DNA of 41,241 nt from Gammaproteobacteria bacterium. GTDB lineage: Bacteria; Pseudomonadota; Gammaproteobacteria; JAKBBU01. Location: contig JAJFKN010000013.1 of assembly GCA_021773195.1 (NCBI GenBank), positions 1 to 41,241 on the forward strand, read 5' to 3'. Position 1 is the stretch's first letter. Each line of letters begins with the position of its first letter. Below, in pieces: positions 33,505-41,241 of the stretch. The notes beneath the pieces are model-generated. The model made no database searches. It was not told the DNA's origin and saw only the letters and a list, made by a program, of their open reading frames with translations. The position numbers and the translations under genes are program-made.

Positions 33505-34944
33505 ATGCAACATTTCCCTTTAATGATGCCCAAAGCATCAAATAGTCCAGAAGTCATAGACGTGGTTGCACCTTTCGATGGTAGCACTATTGCCACTATT
33601 GATTGTGCTAGCGAAGGGGATATTGAACAAGCCAAACAAACGGCTTATGCTTTGTATCGTGATCGTAAGCAATGGATTCCTTTAGCTCGCCGTATTGAAA
33701 TTTTAGAAAAAACTGTAGAATTAGTTTCGCAGCAAAAGGAGTTGCTAGCCAAAGAGTCTGCCAGAGAGGGGGGGAAGCCCTATAAAGATTCCCTAGTGGA
33801 AGCCAATCGTGCTGTGGATTGCTTTAAAATTTGCATTGAACATTTGCGTACCCATCAAGGGGATGTGATTCCCATGGGCATAGGAGCATCTTCAGCCCAT
33901 CGTATGGCGTTTACCCAAAAAGAACCCATTGGTGTCGTGGTAGCCGTAAGTGCTTTTAACCATCCTTTGAATTTAATCGCCCACCAAGTGGGTGCCGCCG
34001 TAGCCGCAGGTTGCCCTGTTATTGTAAAACCTGCTTCCGATACGCCATTATCCTGTATGCGTTTAGTGCGCATTTTGCATGACGCTGGCTTACCTCCTGA
34101 ATGGGCACAAGCTTTGTTGATCAAGGATAATGCTTTGGCGACAAAATTGGTGGTAGATGAGCGGATAGGATTTTTTAGCTTTATTGGTAGTGCCAAAGTG
34201 GGGTGGTGGTTGCGATCTCAATTAGCGCCAGGCACTCGTTGCTCTTTGGAACATGGCGGCGTCGCGCCAGCTATTGTTACGCAACATGCTGATTTGGAAA
34301 AGGCACTACCTTTGATTACTAAAGGCGGTTTTTATCATTCAGGGCAGGTTTGTGTCTCTGTGCAACGGTTATTCGTTCATGATTCCATAGCCAAAAAGCT
34401 TGCTAAGTCTTTAGCAAAAATGGCCAGTACCTTAACCATCGGTGATCCTACTTTAGAAACCACTGATTGTGGTCCCATCATTCGACCCACAGAAACCGAT
34501 CGCGTCGCTGAGTGGGTGGATGAAGCCAAGCAAGCGGGCGCAGAAGTGTTGTGTGGCGGTAACAAACTGTCGGATTCCACCTATGAATGCACCGTATTGT
34601 ACGATCCGCCGGCTAATTGCAGGGTGAGTGAAAAAGAAATCTTTGGCCCTGTGGTTTGTGTCTATCCCTATAAAGATTTGCCTGAAGCTATTGATAGAGC
34701 CAATAGTTTACCCGTTTCTTTCCAAGCGGCCATATTTACCGATAATTTGCCAGAAGCGTTGATGGCTTATAAAAATCTCGATGCCTCTGCCGTCATGGTA
34801 AATGATCACACGGCGTTTCGCATTGATAGCATGCCTTTTGCTGGATTGCGTGAATCAGGCTTAGGTATTGGCGGTATTCCTTACTCCATTGACGACATGC
34901 AAGTGGATAAGATGATGGTGATGCAGTCGGATGTTATTGCTTAA
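33505..34944 (+). CDS. NAD(P)-dependent aldehyde dehydrogenase
   Basis: The 479-residue protein has the complete ALDH fold. The general-base Glu is near residue 249 (CSLEHGGVAPAIV) and the catalytic Cys near 283 (HSGQVCVSVQRLF). The NAD site VVAVSAFNHPLNLIAHQVGAA and the C-terminal PFAGLRESGLGIGG loop are also seen. ATG 33505 follows AAAAGGA and begins in line with family members; a longer frame from TTG 33412 adds 31 residues without family support. Its pairing with the acetolactate synthase suggests a shared pathway, with the aldehyde substrate unknown. Confidence 0.9.
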   Translation: MQHFPLMMPKASNSPEVIDVVAPFDGSTIATIDCASEGDIEQAKQTAYALYRDRKQWIPLARRIEILEKTVELVSQQKELLAKESAREGGKPYKDSLVEANRAVDCFKICIEHLRTHQGDVIPMGIGASSAHRMAFTQKEPIGVVVAVSAFNHPLNLIAHQVGAAVAAGCPVIVKPASDTPLSCMRLVRILHDAGLPPEWAQALLIKDNALATKLVVDERIGFFSFIGSAKVGWWLRSQLAPGTRCSLEHGGVAPAIVTQHADLEKALPLITKGGFYHSGQVCVSVQRLFVHDSIAKKLAKSLAKMASTLTIGDPTLETTDCGPIIRPTETDRVAEWVDEAKQAGAEVLCGGNKLSDSTYECTVLYDPPANCRVSEKEIFGPVVCVYPYKDLPEAIDRANSLPVSFQAAIFTDNLPEALMAYKNLDASAVMVNDHTAFRIDSMPFAGLRESGLGIGGIPYSIDDMQVDKMMVMQSDVIA

Positions 34945-34950
34945 CTTTTT

Positions 34951-35092
34951 ACGTCATCTCCCCGGAAGGGCGCTCCAGTACTGAAATCCTTAGACACCAA
35001 CGTTACCCCAGAATTGCTACGCAATCCGGGGGCCATAGATTGTTGCATTATTCTATACCCCCCGGAATGGCTATGCCATCTGGGGTGACGTA
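34951..35092. repeat. MITE-like palindromic repeat element
   Basis: The ends read ACGTCA…CCCCGGA (from 34951) and TCTGGGGTGACGT (to about 35091), an imperfect terminal inverted repeat. Inside are hairpin units with CCCC/GGGG arms, for example CCCCGGAATGGCTATGCCAT followed by CTGGGG near 35058–35084, and a related unit around ATTGCTACGCAAT (35012–35024). The next 40 bp repeat similar CTGGGGT pieces. It has no credible gene and looks like a short non-autonomous mobile or REP-like repeat. Confidence 0.6.
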
Positions 35093-35163
35093 GGACTATC
35101 CGGCTGGGGTTAGGAATGGCTGTGCCCCCGAGCTGGGGTAGGAAGCGCCTCATAGGAGATTAT

Positions 35164-36312
35164 TTAATTCAACGCCTCCGTGTTGTAATCATTTAAGATC
35201 CAAGTGATGATGGGATCAATCACGCGATATTTGCCACTGTCTAATTTTTCCAGATAGCCGCGTTCTTCTAAGACTGCTAGGGCTTGGACGATGGCGCTAC
35301 TGGATAAATTCAATGATTGTTGAGCACTCTTACCGCTGATTTCAGTAAATTTATGGGAAGCCACCAGAGTCAGGGCTTTTAATTGACCGGCACTCAAACT
35401 CTTTAATTCATTGCGTATGTCTTTGTATTTAGCCTGAATGTATTTTTGCCAAGCATCCTGAACACTTTTTACCGAAGGCTGTTTGCCAGTAAAAGCTTGT
35501 TGATCCCACACACGGCCACACAGAACATAGACCGTTCTGGGGTGACATTCAGTAATTTCCATGATTTTTTCAAAGACAGGTTCTTTTATAGTTTCATCCC
35601 ACATCTTTTTAGCAATTTTATCCAAGTATTTTTTGTAAATGGACTGGGGTAATCTATCCAAGTTAATCCGCTCGCACAGGGCATATAAAGGCCTATTTCT
35701 GTCGTTAAACATGTGTTTCAACATATGTTGGTTGCTACCGGAAAAAACCAGAGTTAAAAATTTGGCTTCTTGGGCAAAATGTCGAATAGCGCCTTCAATG
35801 GCTTTGCTATTTTTTACATTGGCAATTTCTTGAATTTCATCCAAAAACAAAACGGCTTTTTGTTGTTTTTTCTTTAGAATTAATTCTAGAGCATTCAATG
35901 CTTCTAAAATAGTATCAGCGGTATCACTGTTAGCATCGGGTTCGATTTCTAAACCAACTCCTTTAATCCCAATGAACCATTTTTTATGGGATTTTTTGAA
36001 ATAGTTCATTAAGTCTTTAAGCCATTGATCAGGTGTATCAGATACTTGCTGGATGAGAGCCTTGACGCCTTTTAATAGTTTGCGCTCAATAGCGATTTCA
36101 TCGGAAACTAAGAATAAGTCAATTTCATAAGCGGGTAGGCCTGACTTTTTAATTACGTGCTTCACTAGGCTGGATTTTCCGTATCGCCTTGGAGAAAGCA
36201 ATAATGTGTGCCGACCGTGATCAATATGATTGGCTAATTGCAGTGATTCTTCTTCACGACCGAGGAATGCGGAACCGCTTGCAATGCCCAAGGGAAAGTG
36301 ACTTCTAGCCAT
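35164..36312 (-). CDS. Archaeal-type AAA/STAND ATPase with winged-helix C terminus
   Basis: The protein has 382 residues. The P-loop is LLLSPRRYGKSSLVK (about 37–51) and Walker B is AVLFLDEIQEI (about 151–161), typical of the ATPase_2 (PF01637) group. The C-terminal 80 residues look like a winged helix (QLKALTLVASHKFTEISG…VQALAVLEERGYLEK). AGGAGA precedes the start. Such proteins are often scattered, mobile or defence-linked, but no partner gene is adjacent, so no role is assigned. It is flanked downstream by a MITE-like repeat and upstream by a strong inverted repeat. Confidence 0.85.
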   Translation of the reverse strand: MARSHFPLGIASGSAFLGREEESLQLANHIDHGRHTLLLSPRRYGKSSLVKHVIKKSGLPAYEIDLFLVSDEIAIERKLLKGVKALIQQVSDTPDQWLKDLMNYFKKSHKKWFIGIKGVGLEIEPDANSDTADTILEALNALELILKKKQQKAVLFLDEIQEIANVKNSKAIEGAIRHFAQEAKFLTLVFSGSNQHMLKHMFNDRNRPLYALCERINLDRLPQSIYKKYLDKIAKKMWDETIKEPVFEKIMEITECHPRTVYVLCGRVWDQQAFTGKQPSVKSVQDAWQKYIQAKYKDIRNELKSLSAGQLKALTLVASHKFTEISGKSAQQSLNLSSSAIVQALAVLEERGYLEKLDSGKYRVIDPIITWILNDYNTEALN

Positions 36313-36354
36313 GATATTCTCCTAATTAACGCTAAACAGATTATAGCCAAGTAA

Positions 36355-36398
36355 ATGCTTACTTACAAGATGCTTACTAAGTAATTGCTTAGTAAGCA
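36355..36398. promoter_or_regulatory. Inverted and direct TGCTTACT repeats between divergent genes
   Basis: TGCTTACTAAG (36371–36381) and CTTAGTAAGCA (36388–36398) form a perfect 11-bp inverted repeat with a 6-base spacer. A further ATGCTTACTTAC copy starts at about 36355. It lies just upstream of the ATPase start and fits an operator, perhaps autoregulatory, though a structured RNA is also possible. Confidence 0.5.
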
Positions 36399-36485
36399 CC
36401 GGCTTGCCAGGTGGCGACCGCTTGCGTATTTTAACTTATTGAATTTTAATCACTTATACGGATTTCTTTTGCAGGCCTCATACAG

Positions 36486-36494
36486 TGCTATAAT
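36486..36494 (+). promoter_or_regulatory. Extended -10 promoter for the GNAT gene
   Basis: TGC followed by a perfect TATAAT (36489–36494) is an extended -10 element, 42 bp before the start codon at 36536. No clear -35 is present, which extended -10 promoters tolerate. Confidence 0.55.
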
Positions 36495-36535
36495 CCCATC
36501 AAGGTGATTTTACGCAATTTTGAGGCAACCCAGCT

Positions 36536-36979
36536 ATGCAGAGACGAAAGGCAAAAAAAGAGGATATCCCAGTGATCGCTCAATTACTAATGGACGATCC
36601 TCTCGGTGCTGTAAGAGAAGGCGAAGATTTAGCCGCCTACCAAAAGGCCTTTGATAAAATTCACAAAGAAGAACAAGCTGAGATTTATGTTATTGAAGAT
36701 CAAGGTGATGTCATCGCTTGTGCCCAAATCAATTATTTAACTTATCTGACCTATCAGGGGGGAATCCGTGCGCAAATTGAAGGCGTGCGAGTACATCGCG
36801 ATCATCGTGACAAAGGCGTTGGTGCATTTTTAATTTCACAATTGATTCAAGAAGCTAAAGCCCAAGGTTGCCATATGCTGCAATTAACCACGGATAAGCG
36901 ACGTGAAGAGGCTGTGAAGTTTTATCAAAAGCTCGGTTTTGCTTCGAGCCATGAGGGCATGAAGTTGAAGTTGAACTAA
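36536..36979 (+). CDS. GNAT-family N-acetyltransferase
   Basis: The 147-residue cytoplasmic enzyme transfers acetyl from acetyl-CoA. The CoA-binding motif A is visible as VRVHRDHRDKGVGAFLISQLI (about residues 83–103), and the C-terminal strand pair with EAVKFYQKLGFASSHEGMK is typical. GAGG lies 10–13 bases before the ATG. The acceptor substrate cannot be read from the sequence. The stop is only 2 bp from the stop of the convergent gene downstream. Confidence 0.9.
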   Translation: MQRRKAKKEDIPVIAQLLMDDPLGAVREGEDLAAYQKAFDKIHKEEQAEIYVIEDQGDVIACAQINYLTYLTYQGGIRAQIEGVRVHRDHRDKGVGAFLISQLIQEAKAQGCHMLQLTTDKRREEAVKFYQKLGFASSHEGMKLKLN

Positions 36980-36981
36980 GT

Positions 36982-37620
36982 TCACCCTTGAATGGAAATG
37001 ATAGGTGTATTTTCTTCATCTTTTGCAGGGCAGCAGGCCATGATCTCATGGGTGATAGCCATGGCTAAAGCCATGAAGGGCAACATACCCATTTCCATGT
37101 TGGCAGTTTTAACTAAGGCACTCTCTAGGTCTGAATCATCGTCGGATTTAATGGGCATGGTCTCCATACCTAACCACATGCCAAAAACACCGCCAAGTAA
37201 CATGCCAGGTTCCATGGCTGGTTGAATGATTTGTCGTTTCCACTGAGCAAAATGTTCGGTTAATTCTGGTTGTTCTTCAAGGATAGTTTTCACTATATAG
37301 TTGATGGAATCAAAGGATAAGTTATACAAGGCGCGACCGCCCTTATCGCCCACTTCCATCATGGTGATCATAGCGCTGAGGCTTACTAAGACGTTCACAT
37401 CCATGAGATCAATGCCATACAAGGCATTAAAAAACATGAGACTGGCGCCACCCAGCAGACCCGTTAATCCGCGCCCTGAATTTTCAAAGGCCTCATGCCA
37501 GGTGCTCTTCTGTTGGAACATAGGGCCCACAACAGGTATGGATTGACAAAATAAGCGCGTATGGCGAGCTAAGAATGAGGGAGTATCAGATTGTTGTTGT
37601 AGCATTTTTTTGAATCCCAT
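36982..37620 (-). CDS. Unknown protein with hydrophobic segments
   Basis: The protein has 212 residues; I do not recognise a family. Hydrophobic stretches lie at about 52–70 (GLTGLLGGASLMFFNALYG), 77–90, 137–152 (MLLGGVFGMWLGMETM) and 175–192, separated by charged loops. It is probably membrane-associated. There is no signal peptide of the usual type. The gene is convergent with the GNAT gene and sits 73 bp away from the copper operon on the same strand, but nothing links it to copper. Confidence 0.7.
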   Translation of the reverse strand: MGFKKMLQQQSDTPSFLARHTRLFCQSIPVVGPMFQQKSTWHEAFENSGRGLTGLLGGASLMFFNALYGIDLMDVNVLVSLSAMITMMEVGDKGGRALYNLSFDSINYIVKTILEEQPELTEHFAQWKRQIIQPAMEPGMLLGGVFGMWLGMETMPIKSDDDSDLESALVKTANMEMGMLPFMALAMAITHEIMACCPAKDEENTPIISIQG

Positions 37621-37693
37621 TATAATTATATGAATGCTATTATACCCGAGGGGGAAGATATGCTCAAGGATTAGTCGTTATTGGTGACTAGGC

Positions 37694-38056
37694 TTACGCC
37701 ACAATCAATTTACCACGATACATGCCCATTTGGCAGGTGAATTCGTATTCGCCGGGTTCATCAATGGTAAGCGTAATTTCATGCACTGTGCCCACGGGCA
37801 ATTCTGCACTGACATCCAATCCATGGAATACCACAACTTCCGAGCAGGGGGAGGTATCTTCACGCAAGAAGCGTAGATGCAGTTGTTCACCTTTGGTGGC
37901 TTGTATCACCGGAGGATCGTAAACACCATCGCGTACTTTAATTTCGATACTATCGTTTTGCATGCTGGTGGCTTTGGGCTTTTTAATTAAAAACCACCAA
38001 ACCACTAAGCCTATTAAAACAATACCAGAAACATTAACGGTAATAGTGGTTATCAT
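37694..38056 (-). CDS. Membrane-anchored cupredoxin
   Basis: The 120-residue protein has an N-terminal membrane helix (about 5–24) and a periplasmic cupredoxin domain. Likely copper ligands are a Cys in SPCSE, a His in VVFHGLD and Cys/Met in CQMGMYRG. Its start overlaps the stop of the copper ATPase by four bases (ATGA), so the two are translationally coupled. It probably accepts copper exported by the ATPase, similar in idea to CupA of Streptococcus pneumoniae; that role is inference. Confidence 0.88.
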   Translation of the reverse strand: MITTITVNVSGIVLIGLVVWWFLIKKPKATSMQNDSIEIKVRDGVYDPPVIQATKGEQLHLRFLREDTSPCSEVVVFHGLDVSAELPVGTVHEITLTIDEPGEYEFTCQMGMYRGKLIVA

Positions 38057-40266
38057 GTCCTGCCTCCCGGCTTGAAGAAACGCAAACGGTTGGCATTAGT
38101 GACTACGGTAACGGAGGAGAGGGCCATGGCGGCACCAGCAATAACGGGGCTAAGCAATAATCCGATAAAGGGATACAAAATCCCCGCAGCGATAGGAATG
38201 CCTAATCCATTATAAAAGAATGCACCTACCAGGTTTTGTTTGATATTACCCATGGTCGCGCCGGAAATGGCTATGGCATGGGCCACACCGTGAATGGAAT
38301 TGCCCATGAGGGTCACGTCGGCGCTTTCAATGGCTACATCGGTACCCGAGCCAATGGCAAAGCCCACTTCAGCTTGAGCCAAGGCCGGCGCATCATTAAT
38401 CCCATCGCCCACCATACCCACTAAGTGACCTTCCTGTTGCAGGGCTTTTACTTTAGCGGATTTTTCTTCGGGTAAGACATCGGCTAATACATCTTGAATT
38501 CCTACTTGTTGCGCTACCACCTTGGCCGTTCTTGCATTATCACCCGTGAGCATAATGACTTTTAATCCGACATCTTGTAAACGTTTAATGGCAGACTTGG
38601 AATCTTCTTTAATGGGATCCGCCACAGCGATGATCCCAACGGCCTGCCCATTAACAGCCAAGTACATGGGTGTTCGACCTAAATCCGCCAGCTTCGCGGC
38701 TTGTTGAATTAAATCGCCTAGCTGAATATTTTCCCGTTGCATGAGTTTTTCATTGCCGAAGAAAACGGGCTTATTTTCTATCATGGCTGCGATGCCATGA
38801 CCGGGTATGGCATTGAAATTTGCTATGGGCAACAGAGATAAGTCCGCTGCAGCCTCTATAATCGCCTGGCCCAAGGGATGTTCCGAGCCGCTTTCCATAC
38901 TGGCTGCCCATTGCAGTAATGTATCGGTATCCCAATCTGAAGCGGGGATGATATCCGTGACTTCGGGATGGCCTTTTGTAATGGTGCCTGTTTTGTCGAG
39001 TACGATGGCGGTAAGTTTTGTGGCTTGTTGTAGGGCTTCGCCGTTGCGAATCAGGGTACCGTATTCCGCGGCTTTGCCCATACCCACCATGATGGAAATC
39101 GGTGCGGCTAAACCCAAGGCGCAGGGGCAGGCGATGATGAGCACCGTCATGGAGGCCACTAACATGAAGCCTAAATAATTGGCGGGACCGAAGTTAAACC
39201 AAACCAGAGCCGTTAAGATGGAGATCACCATAACCGCTGGCACAAAGTAGGCGGAAACCACGTCCACCAAGCGTGCAATGGGTGGTTTGGTATTTTGCGC
39301 CTGTTGTACCAAGTCGATGATTTGCGCCAAAGCAGTATCTTTGCCGACGCGCGTGGCGCTAAAAAGAAAGGAACCGGTTTTATTAATGGTGCCGCCAATG
39401 ACTTCATCGCCTAGGTTTTTCTTGGCGGGGATGGGTTCGCCGGTGATCATGGCTTCATCCACCATGGAATGGCCTTCGCTGATTACGCCATCCACGGGAA
39501 TTTTTTCTCCGGGGCGCACACGCAAGGTATCACCTTGTTGCACTTCTTCGATCAAAATATCCAGTTCTTGCCCATCACGTAATACCCGTGCTGTTTTGGG
39601 CTGTAGCCCAATTAAACGCTTGATGGCTTGAGAGGTTTTACCCCGCGCACGTATTTCAAGCGCACCGCCTAAGTTCACTAAGGCGATAATTAGCAGGGCT
39701 GCCTCAAAATACACATGCTGAGCTAAAGCCGGCACAGCGTGAGGGAATAAAGTCACAAAAAGAGAAAACACCCAGGCGGTACCGGTGCCGATAGCAATGA
39801 GAGTATCCATGGTGGCATGGTTATTTAAAAAAGCTTTCCAGGCATTGTGATAGAGGTAACCGCCGGCGTAAATCATTAAGCCTAAGGTGATAACACCGAG
39901 GATGAACCAAGTGAACTGTCCTGGTAGGGATGTAATGGCTGGAACAAAATTAAATAAACTTAGCAGGTAAAGAATAACACCCCCAATGGCCGCTAGGATA
40001 AATTGACGTAACAGTTTGTGGAAGCGAATAAATTCTTCCTGCTCCTCGTTTTCTTGATTTTGCTCATCAAAGGGCTTTGCGCCGTAACCGAGGCCTTCGA
40101 TGGCGGCAATCAGAGATTGTGTGGAAGCGGTGCCCTGAATCAGTGCGGTTTTTTCGGCAAAATTCACCTGTACCGAGTCCACGCCCTTTACCTGAATCAG
40201 GGTCCTTTCAATGGCCCCCACACAACTAACGCAACTTATATTGCTGAGGGAAAGTTTAATCTTCAT
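38053..40266 (-). CDS. copA: Copper-exporting P1B-type ATPase
   Basis: The 737-residue inner-membrane pump uses ATP to expel Cu(I). One N-terminal HMA domain has Cys12 and Cys15 (ISCVSCVG). The membrane part has the copper-binding CPC in [12 protein letters not shown] (near 380), the phosphorylated Asp in [11 protein letters not shown] (near 423), the HP motif in GSEHPLG (near 465) and [20 protein letters not shown] (near 623). All P1B-1 copper signatures are intact. It lies 12 bp after the multicopper oxidase/CopB gene and overlaps the cupredoxin gene, forming one operon. Confidence 0.96.
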   Translation of the reverse strand: MKIKLSLSNISCVSCVGAIERTLIQVKGVDSVQVNFAEKTALIQGTASTQSLIAAIEGLGYGAKPFDEQNQENEEQEEFIRFHKLLRQFILAAIGGVILYLLSLFNFVPAITSLPGQFTWFILGVITLGLMIYAGGYLYHNAWKAFLNNHATMDTLIAIGTGTAWVFSLFVTLFPHAVPALAQHVYFEAALLIIALVNLGGALEIRARGKTSQAIKRLIGLQPKTARVLRDGQELDILIEEVQQGDTLRVRPGEKIPVDGVISEGHSMVDEAMITGEPIPAKKNLGDEVIGGTINKTGSFLFSATRVGKDTALAQIIDLVQQAQNTKPPIARLVDVVSAYFVPAVMVISILTALVWFNFGPANYLGFMLVASMTVLIIACPCALGLAAPISIMVGMGKAAEYGTLIRNGEALQQATKLTAIVLDKTGTITKGHPEVTDIIPASDWDTDTLLQWAASMESGSEHPLGQAIIEAAADLSLLPIANFNAIPGHGIAAMIENKPVFFGNEKLMQRENIQLGDLIQQAAKLADLGRTPMYLAVNGQAVGIIAVADPIKEDSKSAIKRLQDVGLKVIMLTGDNARTAKVVAQQVGIQDVLADVLPEEKSAKVKALQQEGHLVGMVGDGINDAPALAQAEVGFAIGSGTDVAIESADVTLMGNSIHGVAHAIAISGATMGNIKQNLVGAFFYNGLGIPIAAGILYPFIGLLLSPVIAGAAMALSSVTVVTNANRLRFFKPGGRT

Positions 40267-40278
40267 GCAGAAACCCCG

Positions 40279-41241
40279 TTAAAAAAGAAAAGAGGCACCA
40301 AGACTGATGGTGTCATTTGAAGGTGATTCGCCATCGTTTTTAATGATTTTTCGGGTGGCACCATAATAACGGTCGTTTTCATATTTAACATAGATATTCA
40401 TCCATGGCGTCAGTCGATAGAAAGGTTTAACTGAAAGCTCAGATTCACTAAAACCACTACCAATATCATTTTCGCTTTGGTTTTTTGTGTTGGCAATGCC
40501 TCGTGCTTCCAGTCCAATAAATAAATTTTTAGTGAGCTGGGTATCCCTTTCTAAGGCTAGATCAAATCTTTCATTTCCTTTGTGGTAGTAGGTTCTAAAA
40601 TTGGTTTCAATAAAAAATGGCATGAGACCTTCTATTCCAATCCCTGGTTGTACATAGGTATATTTTGCCGGCTTTGCTACCACATTGGCACCACCTTTTA
40701 TGGCCCAAAATTGGCTGATGGGATGGTAATAGAAGATATCTAAATTGGACTTTTCTAACTTGCCATCGTCTATTTCAAAATCGTTAGTAAACAGCTGTAG
40801 TTTATTATCATCGGTACCAATTAAACTATTAAGTTCTCCTTCATAATCCTGGTGAATAAAATCACCCTGTACGCTCAGTCGAGTTGCATTAAAAATTTTC
40901 TGGCTACTAGGGCCGGGAAGATATTCACCCGTATCTGTTAAGTTAATTGGTGCTGTGTATGAGCTTTTGGGCACCGGGCCTGCATAGCGGATGATATTAG
41001 CCATGCCAGACATCATGTGATAAAGATTATGGCAGTGAAAGTACCATTGTCCTGTAGTATCAGCGTGAAAGTCTACAACTACTGTTGCCCCCGGTGGTAC
41101 ATCGACGGTATGCAGTTTGGGGTCATAAGCCCCATGACCATTGCGTAATATAAACCAGTGGCCATGAATATGCATAGGATGATGCATCATGGTCTTGTTA
41201 ATAAAGACCATGCGATACCACTGTCCCTGACGAATGATGAT
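40279..41241 (-). CDS. Multicopper oxidase fused to CopB-like outer-membrane domain (5' end outside window)
   Basis: 320 codons are visible and the frame is open to the window edge, so an ATG at 41211 is not the start. Residues 1–87 of the visible part are the last cupredoxin domain of a CopA/PcoA-type copper oxidase: MMHHPMHIHGHWF and HCHNLYHMMSGM hold the trinuclear and type 1 copper ligands. After a linker (about 88–118) the rest matches CopB/PcoB copper-resistance proteins, with alternating β-strands (FRTYYHKGNERFDLALERD) and a final strand ending in Phe (SLGASFLF), as in outer-membrane barrels. CopA and CopB are usually separate genes. It is first in the copper operon. Confidence 0.88.
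   Translation of the reverse strand: MIIRQGQWYRMVFINKTMMHHPMHIHGHWFILRNGHGAYDPKLHTVDVPPGATVVVDFHADTTGQWYFHCHNLYHMMSGMANIIRYAGPVPKSSYTAPINLTDTGEYLPGPSSQKIFNATRLSVQGDFIHQDYEGELNSLIGTDDNKLQLFTNDFEIDDGKLEKSNLDIFYYHPISQFWAIKGGANVVAKPAKYTYVQPGIGIEGLMPFFIETNFRTYYHKGNERFDLALERDTQLTKNLFIGLEARGIANTKNQSENDIGSGFSESELSVKPFYRLTPWMNIYVKYENDRYYGATRKIIKNDGESPSNDTISLGASFLF

Noticed and set aside
34951..35130. The run of palindromes considered as a CRISPR array
   Set aside because: The units differ in sequence and length, there are no unique spacers of constant size, and no cas gene is nearby.
34941..35153. A 70-codon minus-strand open frame between the aldehyde dehydrogenase and ATPase genes
   Set aside because: It lies almost wholly within the palindromic repeat, has no ribosome-binding site and reads as translated repeat sequence, so I annotate the repeat only.
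38807..39178. A 123-codon plus-strand open frame inside the copper ATPase gene
   Set aside because: It is the antisense of conserved P-type ATPase motifs and has no features of its own.

Overview
The window is a dense gammaproteobacterial chromosome segment. The housekeeping order rarA–crcB–serS is typical of the class. U-box proteins, a trio of L,D-transpeptidases, a LuxR-type regulator and a very large protein with no recognisable domain suggest an intracellular or host-associated member of the Legionellales (relatives of Legionella, Coxiella, Berkiella or Aquicella). That placement is an inference: there is no rRNA here, and I see no tRNA gene.

Layout. (1) 1–4149: end of rarA, a fluoride-channel gene with a PII-like partner, serS and a two-gene ABC-2 exporter, all on + and tightly packed. 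(2) 4150–18480: an accessory island on +, in which the only metabolic gene is a nitronate monooxygenase. It holds three related four-helix membrane proteins sharing a Cys-x-Arg-x-x-Cys-Gly-Leu motif. Two of these end in a U-box, the fold of eukaryotic E3 ubiquitin ligases. A remnant of a possible fourth copy follows, with a 519-residue orphan, a LuxR-type regulator and a 1919-residue protein. (3) 18480–25530: a decayed fragment of a uracil-DNA glycosylase gene, a rimK/aspartoacylase/RimB-like operon, then on the minus strand a mechanosensitive channel, a ZntB-type transporter and the intact uracil-DNA glycosylase. (4) 25600–28640: three L,D-transpeptidase genes in a row with terminators between them. 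(5) 28.7–34.9 kb: a small HTH-like gene, an AIR-synthase-family protein, a basic coiled-coil protein, periplasmic Cu/Zn superoxide dismutase, and an acetolactate synthase/aldehyde dehydrogenase pair. (6) 34.95–37.6 kb: a MITE-like palindromic repeat, an archaeal-type ATPase with a strong inverted repeat upstream, a GNAT acetyltransferase and an unknown membrane protein. (7) 37.7–41.24 kb: a minus-strand copper operon (multicopper oxidase fused to a CopB-like barrel, then a copper P-type ATPase, then a membrane-anchored cupredoxin), cut by the window edge.

The most interesting candidate system is the island at 4.2–18.5 kb. It looks like a locally expanded family of membrane-anchored, ubiquitin-ligase-like proteins. 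One member has an in-frame stop near its start and a likely further member is degraded, next to a giant protein gene preceded by its own candidate regulator. Secretion into a host and ligase activity are inferences from domain architecture; nothing in the window proves them.
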